From Gordonia aichiensis NBRC 108223 (GTDB lineage: Bacteria; Actinomycetota; Actinomycetes; Mycobacteriales; Mycobacteriaceae): a stretch of 44,472 nucleotides of DNA. The notes under the pieces were generated by a model that saw only the letters and a program-made list of their open reading frames with translations, was not told the origin of the DNA and searched no databases. A program made the position numbers and the translations under genes. Shown here piece after piece: positions 27,234 through 36,848 of this stretch. The stretch covers positions 1 to 44,472 of the forward strand of contig NZ_BANR01000030.1 in NCBI RefSeq assembly GCF_000332975.1, in the 5' to 3' direction. Each line of letters opens with the position of its first letter. Positions within the stretch are counted from its first letter, which is position 1.

Positions 27234-29459
27234 CTACGCCTGATCCCCCGGCTTCCAGGGCTTCGCGTCGGCGGATTCACCGGTGCCGGGAATGATCTTC
27301 TTGTCCCTCTCGACGTAATCGTCGTCGGCGACGGGATCGGGACCACCCGCGTTGTCCATCTGCCCGTCCGCAAGGGCACCCTCGTCCTCGTCGACGCCGT
27401 CAGCGCCCGTGGGGCCGTCGTCGACCTCGGCGTCCTCGGCTTCTTCGGCAATGCCCTCTTCGATGTCCGCGGCATCGACGTCTGCCGTGTCGCCGGGATC
27501 GGTGTCCGAATCCGAATCGGACTCCTCGAGGATCTCCGACTCCGTGGTGACACCCTCTGGACGTGCCGGGTCGTCTTCCGGGTCCCAAGGCTTCGCATCG
27601 GCCGATTCGCCGGTGCCCGGAATGATCTTCGACACGATCTCTTCGTTCTCGTCGAGAACCGGGTCGGGTCCGCCCGCGTTGATCTCCTGGCCGTCGGCGA
27701 GTTCGGCCTCGTCCTCGTCGACGCCGGACGCGCTGGTATCACCCTCGTCGTCGACCATGTCCTCGATATCCTCGGACACTCCCTCGGCGATCTCCTCCGG
27801 GCCGATTCCCTCTGCGGCGCTACTCATCGAAACCCCTTCGTCGGTGTGATCGCCCGCCGTATCGGTGGACTCCCCTCCATCCTCCACGGTTTCGTCACCG
27901 GCGGTGCCGGCATCGGTGGGTTCGGAATCAGCGGGTTCGGCATCAGCGGGTTCGGAATCAGCGGGTTCGGAATCAGCGGGTTCGGTCCCGTCAGATTCGG
28001 TCCCGTCGGATTCGGCTTCGGCAGGCCCGGCGGCACCGTCCTCCACGACCTCGTCCTCGACGCCCTCGTCGCTCGTCTCGGCGTCAACGCCCTCGTCGCT
28101 GGGCGCGTCGGCGTCATCACTATCAGACGCATCGACGGCGGCCTCGCGGCCGTGATCGTCGACCTCGTGGTCTGCACCCTCGCCGTCTGTGTCCTCGTCA
28201 CCTGTGTCCTCGTGGCCTGCGTCCTCGTGATCGTCGCTCTCGCGATCATCACGGCCGGCTGCGGTGCCCGCTACGGCCACGCCGGCGAGAGCTGCGCCCG
28301 CGGCGGCAACCCCACCGCCGGTAGACGAGGCCGTCGATGCCGCCTGCGGCTCGATGCGCTGGTCGGGTTCGAGATCGGAGTCGTCCGGTTCGGAGCCGTC
28401 GAGGTGCTCAGCTCCATCATCTCCGTCGGCGTCCGGTTCGTCGTCGAAGAAGTGTTCGTTCTCATCCTCGCCGTCGTCATTCTCGCCGTCGTCATCCACG
28501 TCGTCATATTCGTCGTCGTCATCCACGTCGTCGACGAGGGCACCGGTGTGCCCCAGCTCGGCGAGTTCGGCGGCCCGCTCAGGCCAGTACACCTCCAGGC
28601 CCTGCTCGCGGCCCTTCGGCGCGACGATGAAGTAGATCGCACCGCAGACGATGCCCAGCGCAGCGGTGAACACGTTGATGCGCACGCCCGCGATGTGGGT
28701 GAACGCGGGGTCGGAGCGCATGAGTTCGACCCCGAACCGACCGATGCAGTACCCGACGACGTAGAGCGCGAACAGACGTCCGTGGCCGATGCGGAAGTAT
28801 CGGTCGACGAGCACGAGGATCACGACGACGAGCAGATTCCACAACAGTTCGTACAGGAATGTCGGGTGCACGATCGCCACCACGTGCCCGTTCGACACAC
28901 CCGTGATCAAGCCCGGATCAGCCTGCCCCGACGCATCGACGCGCTCGTAGATCTTGAGGCCCCACGGAACGTCGGTGGGCCGACCGTACAGCTCCTGATT
29001 GAAGTAGTTGCCGAGTCGTCCGATGGCCTGCGCGAGCAGAATCGGCGGGGCGATGGCGTCGGCGAACGGCGGGAGCTTGATACCCATACGCCTCGCGCCG
29101 ATCCATGCGCCGAGACCTCCGAACAGCACGGCACCCCAGATACCGAGACCGCCGTCCCAGATCTTGAGCGCATCGATCGGAGTCTTGCCGCCGTCTCCGA
29201 AATAGATCTGCCAGTCGGTCAGTACGTGGTAGATACGTCCGCCGATCAGCCCGAACGGAACGGCCCAGATCGCGACGTCGAGAACCTCGCCCGACCGGCC
29301 ACCGCGGGCAATCCAGCGACGGTTTCCCCACCAGACGGCGACGATGATGCCGACGATGATGCACAACGCGTACGCCCGCAATGGGAACGAACCGATGTAC
29401 CACACGCCCTGAGGCGGGCTGGGGATGTAGGCGAGCATCGTCGTCGTCGGCGCTGTCAC
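27234..29459 (-). CDS. lgt: Prolipoprotein diacylglyceryl transferase with a very long acidic tail
   Basis: Residues 1 to about 290 form a seven-helix Lgt that transfers diacylglycerol from phosphatidylglycerol to the lipobox Cys of prolipoproteins in the plasma membrane. The family motif GRLGNYFNQELYGRPTD is present, as is PLRAYALCIIVGI near the start. After YWPERAAELAELGHTG the protein continues for about 440 more residues that are almost wholly Asp, Glu, Ala, Gly, Ser and Thr. Included are EPADSEPADSEPADAEPADS and two copies of a unit of about 80 residues ending IIPGTGESADAKPW. A typical Lgt is about 260-350 residues, and some mycobacterial ones have tails, but this is extreme. The GTG at 29459 has AGGGTGG five bases upstream. 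The tail should be disordered and lie in the cytoplasm. Confidence 0.93.
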   Translation of the reverse strand: MTAPTTTMLAYIPSPPQGVWYIGSFPLRAYALCIIVGIIVAVWWGNRRWIARGGRSGEVLDVAIWAVPFGLIGGRIYHVLTDWQIYFGDGGKTPIDALKIWDGGLGIWGAVLFGGLGAWIGARRMGIKLPPFADAIAPPILLAQAIGRLGNYFNQELYGRPTDVPWGLKIYERVDASGQADPGLITGVSNGHVVAIVHPTFLYELLWNLLVVVILVLVDRYFRIGHGRLFALYVVGYCIGRFGVELMRSDPAFTHIAGVRINVFTAALGIVCGAIYFIVAPKGREQGLEVYWPERAAELAELGHTGALVDDVDDDDEYDDVDDDGENDDGEDENEHFFDDEPDADGDDGAEHLDGSEPDDSDLEPDQRIEPQAASTASSTGGGVAAAGAALAGVAVAGTAAGRDDRESDDHEDAGHEDTGDEDTDGEGADHEVDDHGREAAVDASDSDDADAPSDEGVDAETSDEGVEDEVVEDGAAGPAEAESDGTESDGTEPADSEPADSEPADAEPADSEPTDAGTAGDETVEDGGESTDTAGDHTDEGVSMSSAAEGIGPEEIAEGVSEDIEDMVDDEGDTSASGVDEDEAELADGQEINAGGPDPVLDENEEIVSKIIPGTGESADAKPWDPEDDPARPEGVTTESEILEESDSDSDTDPGDTADVDAADIEEGIAEEAEDAEVDDGPTGADGVDEDEGALADGQMDNAGGPDPVADDDYVERDKKIIPGTGESADAKPWKPGDQA
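27237..27725 (-). repeat. Duplicated module in the Lgt tail
   Basis: Two units of about 54 residues, near 27564-27725 and 27237-27398, share GVDEDE, ADGQ, NAGGPDPV and IIPGTGESADAKPW. Similarity extends upstream of each to about 80 residues (IAEGVSEDIEDMVDDEG and EGIAEEAEDAEVDDG). They are separated by 55 acidic residues. Confidence 0.9.
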
Positions 29460-29520
29460 GGTGCCACCCTAACGGACGGGCACGCGCAGACGGCGAAGCG
29501 TCGGCTCCGCTTCGGGGCGA

Positions 29521-30341
29521 TCAGAGGTCTGCTCGCGGTTCGCGGACACCGCTCGCGAGTTCCGTGACCAGCTCGGCGAGGTGATCCTGACCCGCTTTGG
29601 CCGCCGTGACCAGCGCTGACCCGACGATCACACCGTCTGCGTAGCTCGCGATCTGCGAGGCCTGCTCGCGATTGCGGACGCCGAGTCCCACGCCGAGCGG
29701 TATGTCGGAATACTCACGCACGCGAGCGCACAACTCGGGAGCGGCGTCGGAGACCGCGTCGCGCGCACCGGTCACGCCCATTGTCGAGGCGACGTAGACG
29801 AATCCGCGCGACGCGTCGACGGTCAGCGCAAGTCGCTCTGTGGTCGAGGACGGCGCGACGAGGTAGATGCGGTCGAGATCGAACTCATCGGACGCCGCAT
29901 GCCAGGCGGCGCCCTCTTCGGGAATCAGGTTGGGCGTGATCACGCCGGCGCCACCAGCCTCGGACAGATCCCGGGCGAACTTCTCGACGCCGTACTGCAG
30001 GACGGGGTTCCAATAGCTCATCACGACGGCGTTGCCTCCCGCTGCCGTGATCGCCTCGACTGCGCGGAACACATCGCGGACCCTGACCCCGTTGGTGAGG
30101 GCTAGGTCGGCGGCTTCCTGGATGGTCGGCCCGTCCATGACCGGGTCCGAGTACGGCACACCGACTTCGATGATGTCGCAGCCGGCGCGAACCATCGTCT
30201 CGAAGGACTCGATGGACTTCTCGACGGTCGGGAAGCCGACGGGCAGATATCCGATGAGTGCGGCACGTCGCTCGTCGCGGCACGTCTGGAACACAGGGCC
30301 GAGCTTCGACGGGCCAGCGTGTACGGGCGTCCTCGCGTGTG

Positions 30342-30345
<4 letters not shown>
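29521..30345 (-). CDS. trpA: Tryptophan synthase alpha subunit
   Basis: This 274-residue TIM barrel cleaves indole-3-glycerol phosphate to indole and glyceraldehyde 3-phosphate. The catalytic glutamate lies in CDIIEVGVPYSDPVMDGP and the early loop is LIGYLPVGFPTVE. The later phosphate-binding part is GVGLGVRNREQ and YADGVIVGSALV. The ATG at 30345 overlaps the trpB stop by four bases, so the two subunits are coupled. The length is normal. The lgt gene follows on the same strand 61 bases later. Confidence 0.95.
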
Positions 30346-31731
<1,386 letters not shown>

Positions 31732-31736
<5 letters not shown>

Positions 31737-31768
31737 GGAACTCTCACAGACGTCTCGTCGTCCGTGAC
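31732..31768 (-). promoter_or_regulatory. Hairpin enclosing the trpB start codon
   Basis: On the transcript, GTCACGGA (31768-31761) can pair with TCCGTGAC (31739-31732) around a 21-base loop. The GTG start at 31736-31734 lies in the second arm and GAGAG in the loop is the likely ribosome binding site. This could limit trpB initiation. Confidence 0.45.
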
Positions 31769-31799
31769 ACGCAAGTCGACGCTAGATCGAAAGCAGGTG

Positions 31800-32618
31800 T
31801 CAGCGAACGGGTTTCGGGCAGGAAGGATGGGTGCCTGCGGTTACCAGCTCGGAGACGGCGGTCCGCGGGTCACCACTGGTGACCAGGCCTTCTCCCACGA
31901 GTACCGCATCGGCGCCCGCGCCGGCGAATGCCAGCAGATCCGCGGTACCCCGTACCCCGGATTCGGCCACCCTGATCGTCTCGGTGGGCAGGCCGGGTGC
32001 GATCCGGGCGAATGTGTCGCGGTCGACCTCGAGGGTCTTCAGATTACGGTTGTTGACTCCGATGACCGATGCGCCGGCTTCGAGCGCGCGATCGGCTTCT
32101 TCTTCTGTGTGCACCTCGACGAGTGCGGTCATCCCCAGGCTCTCGGTGCGGTCGAGCAACGAGGCGAGCACATTCTGCTCGAGCGCCGCCACGATCAGCA
32201 GAATGACGTCGGCGCCGTGCGCGCGCGCCTCGTGGATCTGATACGGCCCGACGATGAAATCCTTGCGCAGCACCGGGATATCTACCCGGGCGCGCACGGA
32301 GTCGAGATCGGCGAGGGAGCCGCGGAACCGACGTTCTTCGGTGAGCACACTGATGATGCGTGCACCACCCGCCTCGTATGCGGCGGCGAGATCGGCGGGG
32401 TCGGGGATGTCGGCGAGTTCTCCCTTGGAAGGGCTGGCCCGCTTCACCTCCGCGATGACACCGATTCCGGTCTTGCGCAGGGCAGCCATCGCATCGCGAG
32501 GAGCCGGCGCGGCAACGGACGCCTTTTTGACGGCCGCAAAGTCGACGACCGCTTCGCGTGCGGCTACGTCGGCTCTCACTCCCTCGAGAATCGAGTCGAG
32601 GACGGTGGGCGTGCTCAC
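31800..32618 (-). CDS. trpC: Indole-3-glycerol phosphate synthase
   Basis: This 272-residue TIM barrel closes the indole ring from carboxyphenylamino-deoxyribulose phosphate. Family motifs are IAEVKRASPSKGELADIPDP, PVLRKDFIVGPYQIHEARAHGA without a gap between them, VIGVNNRNLKTLEVD and VAESGVRGTADL. I chose the GTG at 32618 (VSTPTVLDSILEGV), which gives the usual actinobacterial length and has AGGGAG about 11 bases upstream. The frame is open for another 147 codons upstream but reads as shadow sequence through the neighbouring gene. trpB follows 63 bases later. Confidence 0.95.
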   Translation of the reverse strand: MSTPTVLDSILEGVRADVAAREAVVDFAAVKKASVAAPAPRDAMAALRKTGIGVIAEVKRASPSKGELADIPDPADLAAAYEAGGARIISVLTEERRFRGSLADLDSVRARVDIPVLRKDFIVGPYQIHEARAHGADVILLIVAALEQNVLASLLDRTESLGMTALVEVHTEEEADRALEAGASVIGVNNRNLKTLEVDRDTFARIAPGLPTETIRVAESGVRGTADLLAFAGAGADAVLVGEGLVTSGDPRTAVSELVTAGTHPSCPKPVR

Positions 32619-32697
32619 GACAGCTGGCTCCCTTTCTGTTCGTGCTCTCAGGGTAGACGGCCGTGTTCGGTGCACCGGGAGCGGGTTGTGCTTTTCG

Positions 32698-33549
32698 TCA
32701 TCGTTGATCCGTCGGATCGATCCCGGTGTCGAGGGCGTCCCAGAGCATGCGTTCGTTGGGTGCGTCGTGCACCTCGCCCGGGTCTCCCGACAAGGCGTCG
32801 GATGTGGTCGCGCCGTCCGCTGTCGAGCCCTTCTGCCCTGCCGGTTGCGCCGGCGACGACCCCGCCGTTCCAGTCGTCGCGGAGTTGTCGGGTGCAGAAC
32901 TCGGCGCGGTTCCCGACGCCCCATCCGACTGACGCTTCTTGTGTTCGGCGAAGATCTCGCGTTCGAGCTCCTCGCGTCGCGCAGCGGGCGTCTTGTACTT
33001 CGACGACATCCCTGCACCGGATGCGACCCGCATGAGCAGCACGCCCGCGGCGACGGCACACAGCGAACCCACGAGCACCACAGCGGCGACCCAGTTGTTG
33101 GTGGTCACCAACTGCACGACATACCTGTCGTTGAGTCCGGCGGCAGTCGCGGCGTAGGTGTCGTTGGTGCCGCCCATGACGAGCGAGATCGCCGGGAACG
33201 CAGCAAGGACACCCGCTGCGGCGACGAGGAGGGCCACTATCCGCAGGCCCCAACCGCGTAGGGACATCGCGGCCAGGATCGCGGCGAGCAGTACCAGGGC
33301 GAGCGGAGTCAGCCACGGACTCCAGTCGCTGCCCTTCACCTCGAATGTGCGTGCCGGCGAGAGCCCGTCAGCTGCGAGGACCTTGGCCCACGTCAGTCGC
33401 GATGCGATCCAGAACGCGAGCGCTGCGGCGGCGAGCAGGATCGATCCGAGAAGCTTGGTTCGACGCTGCGCCCGCGCCGCCTGCTTGTCACCGTCGGTAT
33501 CGACCGGCGCATCGGTGCCGGGACTCCGGTCGGGGTCCTGGGTACTCAT
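32698..33549 (-). CDS. Trp-region conserved membrane protein (TIGR02234 family)
   Basis: This 283-residue protein has four likely membrane helices. The first lies at about residues 34-50, just after a cytoplasmic head; others are at about 78-97, 103-124 and 158-175. The helices are followed by a Lys/Arg/Glu-rich patch and a Ser/Pro/Ala/Thr-rich tail of about 80 residues. Its position between trpE and trpC matches the family named for the trp operon of actinobacteria. The motif TYAATAAGLNDRYVV lies in an outer loop. Function is unknown; a tryptophan-precursor transport or operon-associated role is only suggested by synteny. It overlaps the trpE stop by four bases. Confidence 0.88.
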   Translation of the reverse strand: MSTQDPDRSPGTDAPVDTDGDKQAARAQRRTKLLGSILLAAAALAFWIASRLTWAKVLAADGLSPARTFEVKGSDWSPWLTPLALVLLAAILAAMSLRGWGLRIVALLVAAAGVLAAFPAISLVMGGTNDTYAATAAGLNDRYVVQLVTTNNWVAAVVLVGSLCAVAAGVLLMRVASGAGMSSKYKTPAARREELEREIFAEHKKRQSDGASGTAPSSAPDNSATTGTAGSSPAQPAGQKGSTADGATTSDALSGDPGEVHDAPNERMLWDALDTGIDPTDQR

Positions 33550-35234
33550 TCGCCACTTTCCGCTCTGGCACTACCCGTGCCGTCATTGTCCGTGCCGTCA
33601 TTGTCCGTGTCGTCATTGTCCGTGTCGTGATTGTCCGTGCCGACGCGCTGCATCGTCGTGGCCGCCGCTATCGCGTTGAGTACTGCGGTGGCCTTGTTGC
33701 GGGCCTCGTTGTACTCGTAGTCGGGTTCGCTGTCGGCCACGACTCCGCCACCGGACTGCACGTAGGCGATGCCTCGACGCATCAACGCGGTGCGGATCGC
33801 GATGGCGGTGTCGGCGTTACCCGCGAAGTCGAGGTAGCCGACGATGCCGCCGTAGAGACCGCGTCGTGTCTTCTCGTTGGCCTCGATCAGTTCCATCGCT
33901 CGCACCTTGGGTGCACCGGTCAGCGTTCCCGCCGGGAAGCACGCGGTGACCGCGTCGAGCGCGTGCTTGTCGTCACGCAGGGTGCCCGACACAGTCGACA
34001 CCAGATGCATCACGTGGCTGTACCGCTCGATGTGCCGGTAGTCGCTGACCTTCACGGTCCCCGGAGCGCAGACACGTCCGAGGTCGTTACGGCCCAGATC
34101 GACGAGCATCAGATGCTCGGCGTTCTCCTTCTCGTCCTCGGTGAGCTCCTTGCCGAGGAGCTGGTCTTCTTCCTCGGTGGCTCCACGCCAGCGTGTGCCG
34201 GCGATCGGGTGTGTCGTCGCCACGCGGTCGGTGACCGTGACCAGCGCCTCGGGACTCGATCCGACGATGGTGAACGGCGTGCGCGGATGACCATCGTCGT
34301 CGGTGCCGACGCCGGGCATCCGTAGGAGGTACATGTACGGGCTCGGGTTGGAGGCACGCAGGATGCGGTACACGTCGAGTGGATCGGCGTCGGTGTCGAT
34401 CTCGAAGCGCATCGACGGCACCACCTGGAACGCCTCACCCGCCTCGATCTCGCGGACGAGCCCGGTCACGATCTCGCCGTACTCCTCGCGGCTGCGCTGC
34501 ACCCGGAAGTCGGGTGTCGGCCTGTCGAATCGCGACACCGTCGACGGCGCGGGCGCGGCGAGCGCGTTGGTCATCGTGTCGAGTCGCGCGACGGCATCGG
34601 CGTAGGCCTCCTCGGCGCGTTCGGCACTACCGTCCCAGTTCACCGCGTTCGCGATGAGTGTGATGGTGCCCTCGTGGTGATCGACTGCGGCCAGATCCGT
34701 GGCCAGCAGCATCATGAGATCGGGCAGACCGAGATCGTCGACCGTCGTCTCGGGGAGCCGTTCAAGCCTGCGCACCATGTCGTAGGCCATGAAGCCCACG
34801 AAGCCGCCCGTCAGCGGTGGCATATCGGGCAAGGGATCGGTGGCGAGCAGACGCAGCGACTCCGCCAGCACAGTGAGCGGGTCGCCGTCGACGGGCGCAC
34901 CCGCGGGCACAGTTCCCCACCAGGCCGCCTTACCGTCGACGACGGTGAGCGCCGACGGAGCGCCCACGCCGATGAACGACCACCGCGACCACGACCTTCC
35001 GTTCTCGGCAGATTCGAGGAGGAAGGTGCCTTCGCGCTCACCGGCGAGTTTCCGATATGCAGACAGCGGTGTTTCCGAATCGGCGAGTACCTTGCGCGTC
35101 ACCGGGACGACACGATGGTCGGATGCGAGATCGAGGAACTCCTCGAGCGTCGTCGTGCCTGCGGTGGTCGCCGACGGCGCGCGGTGATGCGAGTCGCTGT
35201 CGGTGGTCACCGTCAGCGTGTGTTCGCCGCTCAT
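33546..35234 (-). CDS. trpE: Anthranilate synthase component I
   Basis: This 562-residue enzyme makes anthranilate from chorismate, using ammonia from a glutamine amidotransferase not in this window. The feedback site that binds tryptophan is visible as FLLESAENGRSWSRWSFIG. The chorismate core has VGSSPEALVTV, AGTRWRGATEEED, CFPAGTLTGAPKVRAMELI and GGIVGYLDFAGNADTAIAIR. The ATG at 35234 overlaps the stop of the tautomerase gene by four bases, favouring this start over an in-frame upstream one. The last 30 residues are Asp/Asn/Thr repeats encoded by 15-base units. No tryptophan-rich leader peptide is visible upstream. Confidence 0.95.
   Translation of the reverse strand: MSGEHTLTVTTDSDSHHRAPSATTAGTTTLEEFLDLASDHRVVPVTRKVLADSETPLSAYRKLAGEREGTFLLESAENGRSWSRWSFIGVGAPSALTVVDGKAAWWGTVPAGAPVDGDPLTVLAESLRLLATDPLPDMPPLTGGFVGFMAYDMVRRLERLPETTVDDLGLPDLMMLLATDLAAVDHHEGTITLIANAVNWDGSAERAEEAYADAVARLDTMTNALAAPAPSTVSRFDRPTPDFRVQRSREEYGEIVTGLVREIEAGEAFQVVPSMRFEIDTDADPLDVYRILRASNPSPYMYLLRMPGVGTDDDGHPRTPFTIVGSSPEALVTVTDRVATTHPIAGTRWRGATEEEDQLLGKELTEDEKENAEHLMLVDLGRNDLGRVCAPGTVKVSDYRHIERYSHVMHLVSTVSGTLRDDKHALDAVTACFPAGTLTGAPKVRAMELIEANEKTRRGLYGGIVGYLDFAGNADTAIAIRTALMRRGIAYVQSGGGVVADSEPDYEYNEARNKATAVLNAIAAATTMQRVGTDNHDTDNDDTDNDGTDNDGTGSARAESGE
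33576..33635. repeat. Four 15-base tandem repeats encoding the TrpE tail
   Basis: CGTGCCGTCATTGTC (plus-strand reading) occurs at 33576, 33591, 33606 and 33621 with one or two changes in the last two copies. In trpE they encode repeats of Asp-Asn-Asp-Gly/Asp-Thr. Confidence 0.95.
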
Positions 35235-35410
35235 CCCAGCGGCTCGCCGCCGACGCCCCACTGCGAGCGGGGCACCTCGGTGATCGTGACCCACACCGAA
35301 TCCGGGTTCTTGCCGGTTGCCTTCGCGTACGCCTCGGTCACCGCCGCGATGGTCTCGCGCTTGACCCGATCGGACAGACCCGGGGTCTGGGAGATCTGGA
35401 TCAGTGGCAT
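35231..35410 (-). CDS. 4-oxalocrotonate tautomerase-family protein
   Basis: This 59-residue protein begins MPLIQISQTPGLSDRVKR, so removal of Met would expose the Pro1 catalytic base typical of the 4-oxalocrotonate tautomerase family. After it come ETIAAVTEAYAKATGKNPDS and VWVTITEVPRSQWGVGG, where the VxVxIxEVPxxxWGxGG pattern is the standard second half. The length (about 60 residues) is exactly that of the family. Its stop (TGA at 35233-35231) overlaps the trpE ATG by four bases, so the two are coupled. It probably acts as a keto-enol tautomerase on an unknown substrate. The gene lies 148 bases after hisI. Confidence 0.9.
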   Translation of the reverse strand: MPLIQISQTPGLSDRVKRETIAAVTEAYAKATGKNPDSVWVTITEVPRSQWGVGGEPLG

Positions 35411-35525
35411 GACTGCGTCACCGCCTTCCGTCTGCTGGTCCGCGTCGAGTTCACCGACCGAACGCTGAAACGGCCTACGAACTCGACAGTGCGAATCCTC
35501 ATGGAGTGTGTCTGCGGTCGATTGT

Positions 35526-35567
35526 CCCAGGCCTCAACTCGACCGGTTGGCCCGGGCATCAACTCGA
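35526..35567. repeat. Imperfect 17-base direct repeat at the hisI stop
   Basis: CCCAGGCCTCAACTCGA at 35526-35542 and CCCGGGCATCAACTCGA at 35551-35567 agree at 15 of 17 positions, eight bases apart. The second copy covers the last codons of hisI. Confidence 0.75.
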
Positions 35568-35969
35568 TGCAGCACCTGCCGCGCCGGGACGCGCCTGCGC
35601 CTGTTCCTCACGTGTCTGCCCGTCATCGATCTCAAATGACAGCGACGGGGTGTCGAAACAACTGTGGTTGCCGGTGTGACACGCCGCGCCTACCTGGTCG
35701 ACGACCAGCAGAATGGTGTCGCCATCGCAATCGAGACGGGCGTCGTGCACGTACTGGGTGTGCCCGCTGGTCTCGCCCTTGACCCAGTACTCCTGACGGG
35801 AGCGTGAATAGTAGGTGGCGCGTCGGGTGGCCAGGGTGCGCTCGAGGGCGGCGTCGTCCATCCACGCGACCATCAGTACCTGTCCGGTGGATCGCTCCTG
35901 TGCCACTGCGGCGAAGAGTCCGTCGTCATTGCGCTTGAGCTGTGCGGTGAGCTCCGGGTCGAGAGCCAT
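35559..35969 (-). CDS. hisI: Phosphoribosyl-AMP cyclohydrolase
   Basis: This 136-residue enzyme opens the adenine ring in the third step of histidine synthesis. The core reads VLMVAWMDDAALERTLATRRATYYSRSRQEYWVKGETSG with the zinc and magnesium ligands around HDARLDCDGDTILLVV and GAACHTGNHSCF. It has no HisE (pyrophosphohydrolase) domain, as in most actinobacteria where hisE is a separate gene. The ATG at 35969 follows the hisF stop by four bases. A Gln/Ala/Gly tail of about 20 residues ends the protein. Confidence 0.95.
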   Translation of the reverse strand: MALDPELTAQLKRNDDGLFAAVAQERSTGQVLMVAWMDDAALERTLATRRATYYSRSRQEYWVKGETSGHTQYVHDARLDCDGDTILLVVDQVGAACHTGNHSCFDTPSLSFEIDDGQTREEQAQARPGAAGAASS

Positions 35970-35973
35970 GCGA

Positions 35974-36774
35974 TCACACCTGCCCTTCCGTGTCGCGTTC
36001 GGTGCGCACGACGATGCCTTCGGCCGCCATCGCACCCTTGACCTCGGGAATGGTGAGTTCGCCGAAGTGGAACACCGACGCGGCGAGAACGGCGTCGGCT
36101 CCTGCCTGCACCGCGGGCGCGAAGTCGGCGGCCCGGCCGGCGCCGCCGCTGGCGATCACCGGGACGTCGACGACCTCGCGGACCGCGGCAAGCATCCGCA
36201 AGTCGAAGCCCTGCTTGGTGCCGTCGGCGTCCATGGAGTTCAGCAGTATCTCCCCGACGCCGAGCTCTTGTCCGCGCCGAGCCCACTCGACGGCGTCGAT
36301 TCCGGTACCCGTGCGGCCGCCGTGCGTGGTGACCTCCCAGCCCGACGGCGTCGGCTCGGCATCGTCGGGAACGGTTCGCGCGTCGACGGACAGCACGATG
36401 CACTGCGATCCGTACCGTCGGCTCATCTCGGCGAGCACCTCGGGCCGGGAGATCGCGGCGGTGTTCACGCTCACCTTGTCGGCTCCGGCACGCAGCATCG
36501 CGTCGACATCGTCGACCGTGCGAATGCCACCGCCGACGGTCAGCGGGATGAAGATGGCATCGGCGGTCCGGTGCACCACCTCGATCATGGTGGCACGGCC
36601 CGAACTCGATGCGGTCACGTCGAGAAAGGTCAGCTCGTCGGCGCCCTCGGCGTCGTATCGCGCAGCGAGTTCGACGGGGTCGCCCGCGTCGCGGAGATTC
36701 TGGAAGTTGACGCCCTTCACCACACGACCGTCGTCCACGTCGAGGCAGGGAATCACGCGGGTCGCGAGGGTCAT
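35974..36774 (-). CDS. hisF: Imidazole glycerol phosphate synthase cyclase subunit
   Basis: This 266-residue TIM barrel forms imidazole glycerol phosphate and AICAR from PRFAR, using ammonia made by HisH. Its barrel motifs are VIPCLDVDDGRVVKGVNF, ADELTFLDVTASSSGR, PLTVGGGIRTVDD, VLSVDARTVPDD and EILLNSMDADGTKQGFDL. The catalytic aspartates are those in CLDVD and SMDADG. The ATG at 36774 is preceded by GAGGACTTCCCG. A duplicated copy of this start sits 74 bases upstream, and its short frame ends overlapping this ATG by four bases. Confidence 0.96.
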   Translation of the reverse strand: MTLATRVIPCLDVDDGRVVKGVNFQNLRDAGDPVELAARYDAEGADELTFLDVTASSSGRATMIEVVHRTADAIFIPLTVGGGIRTVDDVDAMLRAGADKVSVNTAAISRPEVLAEMSRRYGSQCIVLSVDARTVPDDAEPTPSGWEVTTHGGRTGTGIDAVEWARRGQELGVGEILLNSMDADGTKQGFDLRMLAAVREVVDVPVIASGGAGRAADFAPAVQAGADAVLAASVFHFGELTIPEVKGAMAAEGIVVRTERDTEGQV

Positions 36775-36848
36775 CGGGAAGTCCTCCCTGCCGAGGCGTC
36801 CTCGACAACACAGTCGAGGCAGACAATCACACGGGTCGCGAGGGTCAT
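36771..36848 (-). CDS. Mini-hisF reading frame from a 74-base duplication
   Basis: This 25-codon frame starts MTLATRVIVCLD, repeating the hisF N terminus MTLATRVIPCLD with one change. It then diverges into CVVEDASAGRTSR and stops. The stop TGA overlaps the hisF ATG (ATGA), and its own ATG overlaps the impA stop (ATGA), so ribosomes could pass from impA through it into hisF. The unit from 36775 to 36848 is a tandem copy of the impA-hisF junction including the ribosome binding site AGGACTTCCCG. It is unlikely to have catalytic function. It may act as a translational bridge. Confidence 0.7.
   Translation of the reverse strand: MTLATRVIVCLDCVVEDASAGRTSR

Noticed and set aside
27846..29567. 573-codon plus-strand frame opposite lgt
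   Set aside because: It mirrors the repetitive acidic tail and membrane helices of lgt; the apparent Gly/Phe repeats are the complement of Asp/Glu/Ser repeats.
35420..35530. Leader peptide for trp attenuation upstream of the tautomerase and trpE
   Set aside because: A 33-codon frame starting near 35502 exists (MRIRTVEFVGRF...), but it has no tryptophan codons and I see no competing hairpins.
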